From Coemansia sp. RSA 922 (taxonomy: Eukaryota; Kickxellomycota; Kickxellomycetes; Kickxellales; Kickxellaceae), in contig JANBQS010000856.1 in assembly GCA_027577415.1 (NCBI GenBank), forward strand, positions 1-11,188: a stretch of 11,188 nt of DNA. The letters run 5' to 3'. Both the position numbers and the translations under genes were made by a program. Each line of letters opens with the position of its first letter. Positions within the stretch are counted from its first letter, which is position 1. Shown piece by piece: positions 6,686-11,188 of this stretch. The notes under the pieces were generated by a model that saw only the letters and a list, made by a program, of their open reading frames with translations, did no database searches and had not been told where the DNA came from.

Positions 6686-6805
6686 ATAGCACACAATACA
6701 GAGAACAACTGTAAAGGCAACAATGAGAGCAAGTTCATCAATGTCTGTTGGTGTCTGATTAGTGCACCTTTGAGAGAGCCAAACTGGCGTACTCTCTGGC
6801 TGTAA
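6686..6805 (+). pseudogene. Start-less 40-codon frame (unit 2 copy)
   Basis: Same length and same stop as 2180-2299, ending APLREPNWRTLWL, but the first codon is ATA and an in-frame TAA lies two codons upstream (6680-6682). ACTAAAACATAG just before it could act as branch point and acceptor in the same phase as unit 1, so it may be a terminal exon rather than a dead gene. ATTAAA at 6866-6871 could serve as the poly(A) signal. Confidence 0.4.
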
Positions 6806-6915
6806 AGTGCTCAACGATATTACCTACTGCTAATGAAGAGAACTAATGTAGAATGTGACTAATGAATTAAAAGGCTGCATTTACTCCCTAGCCAGGCTCA
6901 ACGAAAAAAGTGAGT

Positions 6916-7135
6916 GACTATTTAGACTTTTTGCCCATACTATCTGCTCGCGTTAAATTTATTTGCAGATTACGACCAACCAGAGAGCAAGAAAGCAGTC
7001 CATGCTGTCAAGGGACAATGTTGCTTTCCACTCTTTTGCCTTCTATAACTCCCTTTTTTATTCTTCAAAAACCTACACTATTAAATAACAAAGTGTCCGA
7101 CACTTCTAACGAAAAACCTCCTCCTTCCATATACC
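6916..7135 (+). promoter_or_regulatory. MZM1 upstream region and leader
   Basis: GTGAGTG at 6910 and TTATTTGCAG ending at 6968 could bound a 59-nt leader intron. A pyrimidine-rich tract (TTGCTTTCCACTCTTTTGCC and following, about 7020-7070) precedes the start codon, as at other genes here. Frames through this stretch lack an ATG that fits. Confidence 0.35.
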
Positions 7136-7556
7136 ATGCTAGCAAATGAAGTTCGCATTGCCTATCGACGGCTACTAAAAGTCCAACAACGGCGATTTGC
7201 AGGCAAGTCAAACACACTCAACTCTTGCCAAACCAAAAAAAGGACACAGCTACTAACAACCAATTGATATTTCATTGTTAATAGGCGATCCGATGGTTTT
7301 AGAATCGGCGCACAAGCAGACTAGAGCAGAGTTTGAAGCAAATCGATCTCTGACCGACGAAAAGAAGATCAAAAAGAGCTTAAAACATGCTATAAACGTC
7401 GAAGAAGTTATTCGCCGCTATGTCGTTCAGGCTCCACGCAACGACGAAAAGGATAGCACCTACAATATCAAGTTTACTCAAGACCACGCTTTGCGCGACG
7501 GTCATCCGATCCTTATCAAGAGCTCTCTGCAAAAGAGCAAGCCTGCTGAAGACTAG
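7136..7556 (+). CDS. MZM1: MZM1/LYRM7-type complex III assembly factor, two exons
   Basis: Exon 1 (7136-7202) and exon 2 (7285-7556) encode 112 aa, a usual length for this family. The LYR-type motif AYRRLL is at residues 9-14, followed by the conserved aromatic and glycine in RRFAGD (20-24), with the helical segments RAEFEANRSL and EEVIRRYVVQ typical of Mzm1. In yeast, Mzm1 is a mitochondrial-matrix chaperone for the Rieske iron-sulfur subunit (Rip1) late in complex III assembly. The splice is unusual: CAG|GCAAGT is a GC-type donor, and only it keeps the frame and restores the conserved Gly-Asp. The nearby GT at 7207 would shift the frame. The gene converges on MBF1, with overlapping poly(A) regions. 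Confidence 0.85.
7203..7284 (+). other. GC-AG intron of MZM1, 82 nt
   Basis: Donor GCAAGT, preceded by CAG, matches the strong consensus of GC-AG introns, and the acceptor is TTAATAG. Phase 1, completing a Gly codon. TACTAAC-like sequence (GCTACTAACAACC near 7250-7262) provides a good branch point. Confidence 0.8.
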
Positions 7557-7583
7557 ATCCAGTCCTATTTTTTATTATTCAAT

Positions 7584-7604
7584 AATAAAAAAGTTGTCTT
7601 TATT
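7584..7604. terminator. Facing poly(A) signals of MZM1 and MBF1
   Basis: AATAAA on the plus strand at 7584-7589 serves MZM1 (28 nt after its stop). AATAAA on the minus strand at 7599-7604 lies about 200 nt past the MBF1 stop. With cleavage 10-30 nt downstream, the two convergent transcripts would overlap. Confidence 0.5.
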
Positions 7605-7804
7605 CCGCTCAAGTGAAAAACGCTTATAGTTGCTACAAAAACCTTTAAAGCACTCGCATGAAACTCGTCATAATTTGGTTGACTCGCCACAAGTACAGAT
7701 CGTAGCAGCGGACGCAGTTGTTGCCAATGTGCCGCAGCCATCTCTCTCCCTCTCTTCACTTTCACAGAAAGTGTAGCAGAAGCCAAAGCCAAGTTGTGCC
7801 TCCT

Positions 7805-8275
7805 TTACTTGGTGCCCTCCGCCTTGTTCTTGCCTCCCCCACGAGGTGGCAGCGGTGCACCAATATCCTTCTTGCCCTGCAGCTTGACGCCCAACAGACG
7901 CTCGATCTTGACAAGAATCTGCTGAACCGGAATAGCATGACCGCTCTCATAGTCCTTGATAGTACTCTCCTTCTCGTTAACCTTAGTAGCCAGCTCCTTC
8001 TGCGACCATCCCTTGTCTGCTCTAGCCTTCCGCATTGCCTGACTAACAGACAAAGTGACCTTCTCCGGCGGCTTGACGTCGTCACTTCGGTCCAGGTGAG
8101 CAATACGTCTGTGGTCGGTATCTACGTGGTGAGCCTTGTTGGCAACATTTAACGCACGGTGAGTCTCCAAGATTGCACCCTGTCTGGCCGCTGCATTTAG
8201 CTCAGATTGATTGCGAATTACAGCTGGGCGCGCCTTGGGCTTGCGCAGAATAGTCTCGCGGTCCCAGTCATCCAT
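7805..8275 (-). CDS. MBF1: Multiprotein bridging factor 1
   Basis: An intron-less frame of 156 aa, the normal MBF1 length. The N-terminal MBF1 domain begins MDDWD and includes ELNAAARQG (residues 25-33) and LDRSDDVKPPEKV (61-73). A Cro/C1-type helix-turn-helix covers about 76-131, with ARADKGWSQKELATKVNEK and IKDYESGHAIP. The tail is basic and glycine-rich (PLPPRGGGKNK). MBF1 is a conserved coactivator that bridges TBP and bZIP factors such as Gcn4. In yeast it also acts on collided ribosomes to prevent frameshifting. It lies 158 bp downstream of the Ima1-like gene on the same strand and converges with MZM1. Confidence 0.95.
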   Translation of the reverse strand: MDDWDRETILRKPKARPAVIRNQSELNAAARQGAILETHRALNVANKAHHVDTDHRRIAHLDRSDDVKPPEKVTLSVSQAMRKARADKGWSQKELATKVNEKESTIKDYESGHAIPVQQILVKIERLLGVKLQGKKDIGAPLPPRGGGKNKAEGTK

Positions 8276-8433
8276 GGTGTTTATGTCAAAGGTTAAAAAA
8301 ATGTAGAAAGTGCGAAAAAAAGGATAAGAAAAAAAATTGATGGAGAAGCAAAAAAGGTGGACGTTCTCTCACACGTATTTTATGCTGGATTTCCAGAATC
8401 GGAGAAGGGGAGTTGCGATCGTTCCATAGGATT
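8276..8433 (-). promoter_or_regulatory. MBF1 promoter and Ima1 3' flank
   Basis: Only 158 bp separate the Ima1 stop from the MBF1 start. Read on the minus strand it is rich in T and C runs (TTTTTTTTCTTATCC, CCTTTTTTTCGC) just before the ATG, so MBF1 initiation and Ima1 3' processing probably share this space. Confidence 0.4.
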
Positions 8434-10458
8434 CTATGCCAGAGCAAGGACGAAAAGGACGAAAATGGCGACAACCTCCATGGCCATGTCGAGCTGCGGT
8501 AAGGCTGCGGTTGGCAAAGTCTCAAAGGGTTGAATGCCAGCTTTGCTAAAGCCCAAAAAGCGCATGCAGTGGTACTCAAGACCATTAATAAGCGCCTGCT
8601 TGTCATGCGGCCACCGCAGCAATGATTGCGACAAAGTCTCGGTACTGGCCAGTCGCAGCGTGACAAATGCAGGGACACCCACTAAACATAGTAGCAGGCC
8701 AGCTGTGGCAATACGGTAGATCAGGGCAAGCTGTGGCATGGCGATCCGTGTAGGTCGAGTCAGGACAACCGTCGATAGCACTACAACCAGCGCAGCTCGC
8801 CCCAGCCAAAAGCACCACCAGGGCGTGTCTCTGCCAGACAACCAAAACCCAATCGCGCCAGAGATGACAATAACACCCAGGTATTCCAGTCGCTGCGGCA
8901 TGCCAAGCAGCCTACTGTCCATGGCGCTACTGCCAAACATGCCCTGATAGCTTCCGTCGTCGTCATCGTCGAGCGAGAACGACGACATTTTCATCTCTAG
9001 CCCCGTGTTTTTCTCACGCTTGAAGCGGAAGGGCTCAAACGGCCGTGGCGCAGCTGGCATGGCTGCAGTCGTAGTTGCCAAACCGACTGGTCTTGCCATG
9101 CCACCGCTCAGTAGGGGCTGCAAGTCCACGTCCATCTTCTCAGTGACTGCAGGACGCGTCGAGCGCTTGGGCGACCCAAATCCCATGCTCATCGAATTCA
9201 AGCCCGACATAATGTCAGTGCTGACAGTACCCTCGTCTCCGCTGCTATCGGCATCAGCCGAGTGTGCTCGGCCAGGACGCTTGAATGCCGACGGCCGTCT
9301 GCCCCACCGGATGTCATTGCCGCTCGTAAACTCTGTACCCAAGAAGCTGTCGTCCTGGTCGCGGTTAACTTCCGACGACCCAAACGAAAGGCTTTGAAGC
9401 GATGACAGAGCACGCTGCGTATCTATAGCTGTTGAAGCCATCGAGTCTCTGTCTTCAAGTTGCTCGCCTTGCGTCGCGCCAGAAGCTGTTCCCGTCGTCT
9501 GGCTGCCTTGCCGTGAAGGCGGGCGCAAGCTGCCACGCGCATGGAGATCCTTGGCTGCAAAGAAGCACAATGACAAGTCGTAGAGTGCCAGTACTGGCCA
9601 TATCCGGGGACTCAATCCAGCCAGCTGCAACAGTCCCGCAACAAGTCGCAATAACGATAAACGAGAAACACGCCGCTTATAGAGCGGCAAGCCAAATGCC
9701 CGCATGCCCGGGTGGTAAGCAATGTACAGCCACAAGGGATTCAGCATTCGAGAAAGGTACGTCAGCAGCGCCAAAACCAGTCCCGTACCTGCCACATACA
9801 TTGACGGCTCAGGGCGGATCGAGCACATGTAGATGTACCACAGCCACATTGCAACCTGGCTAAACACCAGCCCAACTAGTGCGCACACCAGCCAAGTCAC
9901 TACCATCCCCTTTCGGCGCAGCGTAGGCTGTGGCTGCATACGCGGAGCATACTTTCTCGCACGCTCCGAGCGCTGTAGTGCGCTGGCCAACTCACGGCGG
10001 TAAATCCATTGTGCCTGCTGCTGCAGTTTGTCGTCGACCTTTGACTGACACGCACGACACACCAGTGGGTATCGCCGCTTAAGCGATCGCGCATAGTCCT
10101 CGGCGTTCTCCACTCGGTAGCTGTACTCGGGATCGTCTTCGTCTGGTAAATACGCAGAGAGAATCTGACACACTAGTTCCTGGTTGCGCTGGCACGTACT
10201 ACAAAACACTTGTGCCCTTTGGCTGTTGTCAGAGTTGCCAGCCAAGTGTAGCCGTCGGGGCAGTGGCGATTCTTGGTACATCTCAGCTCGGCTGTCGACA
10301 ATATTGCCATTGGCGTCTACTGTGTTTTGGTTATCGCACTTGTCGCAATGCCAGTCGAGCTTATTGGTAGTGCCATTCTCTGAGGGCGACAGGCGCGTTT
10401 TCTCGTTGCAAAACCAACACGTAACCGTTGTCTGTCCGTTGGAGAAAACAGACCACAT
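8434..10458 (-). CDS. IMA1: Ima1/Samp1 (TMEM201)-type inner nuclear membrane protein
   Basis: A single exon of 674 aa. The N-terminus has four CxxC pairs (C14/C17, C38/C41, C86/C89, C134/C137) as in the Ima1 N-terminal zinc-binding domain, with CWFCNEKT and DWHCDKCDNQN close to the family signature. Predicted membrane segments lie at about 185-210, 219-236, 286-302, 524-540, 546-567, 574-600 and 656-673. Between residues about 305 and 520 is a long low-complexity Ser/Gly/Asp-rich loop, including an acidic run of Asp at 497-501. In fission yeast, Ima1 sits in the inner nuclear membrane and is linked to nuclear-envelope integrity and chromatin attachment. Human Samp1 associates with LINC complexes. 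The start fits because the zinc domain begins at once. It is divergent from the SerRS gene. Confidence 0.85.
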   Translation of the reverse strand: MWSVFSNGQTTVTCWFCNEKTRLSPSENGTTNKLDWHCDKCDNQNTVDANGNIVDSRAEMYQESPLPRRLHLAGNSDNSQRAQVFCSTCQRNQELVCQILSAYLPDEDDPEYSYRVENAEDYARSLKRRYPLVCRACQSKVDDKLQQQAQWIYRRELASALQRSERARKYAPRMQPQPTLRRKGMVVTWLVCALVGLVFSQVAMWLWYIYMCSIRPEPSMYVAGTGLVLALLTYLSRMLNPLWLYIAYHPGMRAFGLPLYKRRVSRLSLLRLVAGLLQLAGLSPRIWPVLALYDLSLCFFAAKDLHARGSLRPPSRQGSQTTGTASGATQGEQLEDRDSMASTAIDTQRALSSLQSLSFGSSEVNRDQDDSFLGTEFTSGNDIRWGRRPSAFKRPGRAHSADADSSGDEGTVSTDIMSGLNSMSMGFGSPKRSTRPAVTEKMDVDLQPLLSGGMARPVGLATTTAAMPAAPRPFEPFRFKREKNTGLEMKMSSFSLDDDDDGSYQGMFGSSAMDSRLLGMPQRLEYLGVIVISGAIGFWLSGRDTPWWCFWLGRAALVVVLSTVVLTRPTRIAMPQLALIYRIATAGLLLCLVGVPAFVTLRLASTETLSQSLLRWPHDKQALINGLEYHCMRFLGFSKAGIQPFETLPTAALPQLDMAMEVVAIFVLFVLALA

Positions 10459-10748
10459 GCTATCAACACCAAGAAAGCATAACAGGTGCTATGCCAAAGT
10501 ACAAATTGCAGTGAAATTAACAATAAAGAAAAATTTTGGAAGAGAAAAGAGAAGGTACGCAAAATGGCGGAGATCGATACGTGAAATGAAATTTTTGAAC
10601 ACGCGTGGAGCAACAGATCACGTAATGTTTGGCCACCCTTATCTGGGTTGTCCCTGACTTTTGTCCCTTGCTCTGCTTTTTAGTTAAATTTTTTTAAGTT
10701 GTTTTTAGTTGTCAATTACTTGCGTCAGAGGAATACAAGACGTTTTAT
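10459..10748. promoter_or_regulatory. Divergent promoter between Ima1 and SerRS
   Basis: A 290-bp interval between two divergent starts. It contains AAAATGGCGGAG near 10560, ACGCGT (MCB-like, in ACACGCGTGG near 10600) and CTTATC (GATA-type) near 10638. On the minus strand a CT-rich leader (CTTCTCTTTTCTCTTCC) lies toward Ima1. The named sites are short and may be chance. Confidence 0.4.
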
Positions 10749-11188
10749 ATGCTGCGCCACTGTCAGAGCTTGACTGCTCTATGTCGAGGCCGCTTGTGCA
10801 CAGCCAGAGTCCCAGCCGGCGTGACTGTACAGGTTAGAACGCTAATTCAGCCTTCTTTTGACTACCGATTCATAAGCGACAACGCCGACCAGCTTCACGA
10901 AAACGCTCTAGCCCGCAACGTAAGGGACTCGCATCCCCACAGAGTCGCCAAGCTCTACGACGAGTATCGATCACTGTTGACCTCCATCAACGAGAGCCGC
11001 AGCTCCTTGAACTCGATCTCCAAAGAGCTTGGTGAGCTGGCTTCTAGAAAAAGACCTACACAAAACAATGACCCCGCCAGTGGCCTGGATAAGATTGGCA
11101 AGGAAAAGGCCATGGATAATTTGCGAGATAACGCGCGGATCATAAAGGCCACCGTTCAGGGCTACGAGGCTCGACTGAGCACTGTAGA
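10749..11188 (+). CDS. DIA4: Mitochondrial-type seryl-tRNA synthetase, 5' part only
   Basis: Open from ATG 10749 to the window edge (146 complete codons). Residues 1-33 are rich in Arg, Ser, Thr and Leu without acidic residues (MLRHCQSLTALCRGR), as in mitochondrial presequences. From residue 36 the class II SerRS N-terminal arm is clear: PSFDYRFISDNADQLHENA, then N57 and the start of a coiled coil (VAKLYDEYRSLLTSINESR, 66-84), with the return helix from about 118. That arm binds the long variable arm of tRNA-Ser. The catalytic domain (motifs 1-3) lies beyond the window. The yeast mitochondrial enzyme is Dia4. The mitochondrial call rests on the presequence alone, and a cytosolic enzyme would normally begin near the FDYRF region. 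Confidence 0.8.
   Translation, partial: MLRHCQSLTALCRGRLCTARVPAGVTVQVRTLIQPSFDYRFISDNADQLHENALARNVRDSHPHRVAKLYDEYRSLLTSINESRSSLNSISKELGELASRKRPTQNNDPASGLDKIGKEKAMDNLRDNARIIKATVQGYEARLSTV

Larger units (their letters stand above)
5761..6915. repeat. Unit 2 of the diverged duplicated module
   Basis: Aligns in order and orientation with about 1262-2425. It contains the decayed minus-strand tail (5807-6036), two palindromes, the 72-nt near-identical block (6201-6272), the small plus-strand gene and a start-less 40-codon frame. It is bracketed by a similar direct repeat, CTAGCCAGCTC at 5768-5778 and CTAGCCAGGCTC at 6888-6899. Boundaries are approximate. Confidence 0.75.

Noticed and set aside
6910..7149. 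79-codon frame upstream of MZM1
   Set aside because: It opens with TTG, overlaps the MZM1 start and covers a likely leader intron plus CT-rich leader.
7565..7741. 58-codon minus-strand frame from an ATG at 7741, just downstream of MBF1
   Set aside because: It contains the minus-strand AATAAA, ends in low-complexity A/T sequence and lies where the MBF1 3' UTR must be. No conserved residues recognised.
8738..9863. Several plus-strand frames opposite the Ima1-like gene
   Set aside because: They are antisense shadows of a 674-aa frame with clear zinc-finger and membrane features.
1..11188. tRNA, rRNA, CRISPR arrays, viral or transposase genes
   Set aside because: No cloverleaf with internal A/B boxes, no rRNA-like sequence, no regular spaced repeats and no integrase, transposase or reverse-transcriptase motifs seen on either strand.

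Overview
The window looks like nuclear DNA of a filamentous fungus. Four recognisable eukaryotic housekeeping genes sit in the right 4 kb: an MZM1/LYRM7-type LYR protein, MBF1, an Ima1/Samp1-type nuclear-envelope protein and the 5' half of a mitochondrial-type seryl-tRNA synthetase. Introns are short (48-82 nt where I can place them), AATAAA signals follow several stops, and pyrimidine-rich leaders precede most start codons. The long single-exon F-box/LRR-like proteins on the left recall the large lineage-specific families of Kickxellales (Coemansia-like) fungi. That placement comes from memory of the family style, not from a search.

Layout. 1-1164 (-) is an F-box-like gene cut by the window edge. 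About 1262-2425 is 'unit 1' of a diverged duplicated module: an eroding minus-strand reading frame, a shared upstream region with a 15-bp palindrome, a small plus-strand gene of unknown function and a 40-codon downstream frame. 2578-4224 (+) is a complete 548-aa F-box/LRR-like paralogue of the first gene. 4225-5144 holds a 126-aa orphan gene with a good 5' intron and a second plausible reading frame overlapping its 3' end. 5312-5618 is a broken small gene. About 5761-6915 is 'unit 2', the diverged second copy of the module. From 7136 onward lies the conserved block: MZM1 (+) converging on MBF1 (-), Ima1 (-) upstream of MBF1 on the same strand, and SerRS (+) divergent from Ima1.

How the genes relate. 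The right block is ordinary fungal core biology: complex III assembly, transcription and translation coactivation, nuclear envelope, and mitochondrial translation. No pathway links its genes. The left 7 kb looks like fast-evolving accessory DNA built by duplication and decay. Its most interesting property is that the two module copies are strongly diverged except for one 63-nt stretch of perfect identity and the palindrome-bearing upstream region. The function of the module proteins is unknown.
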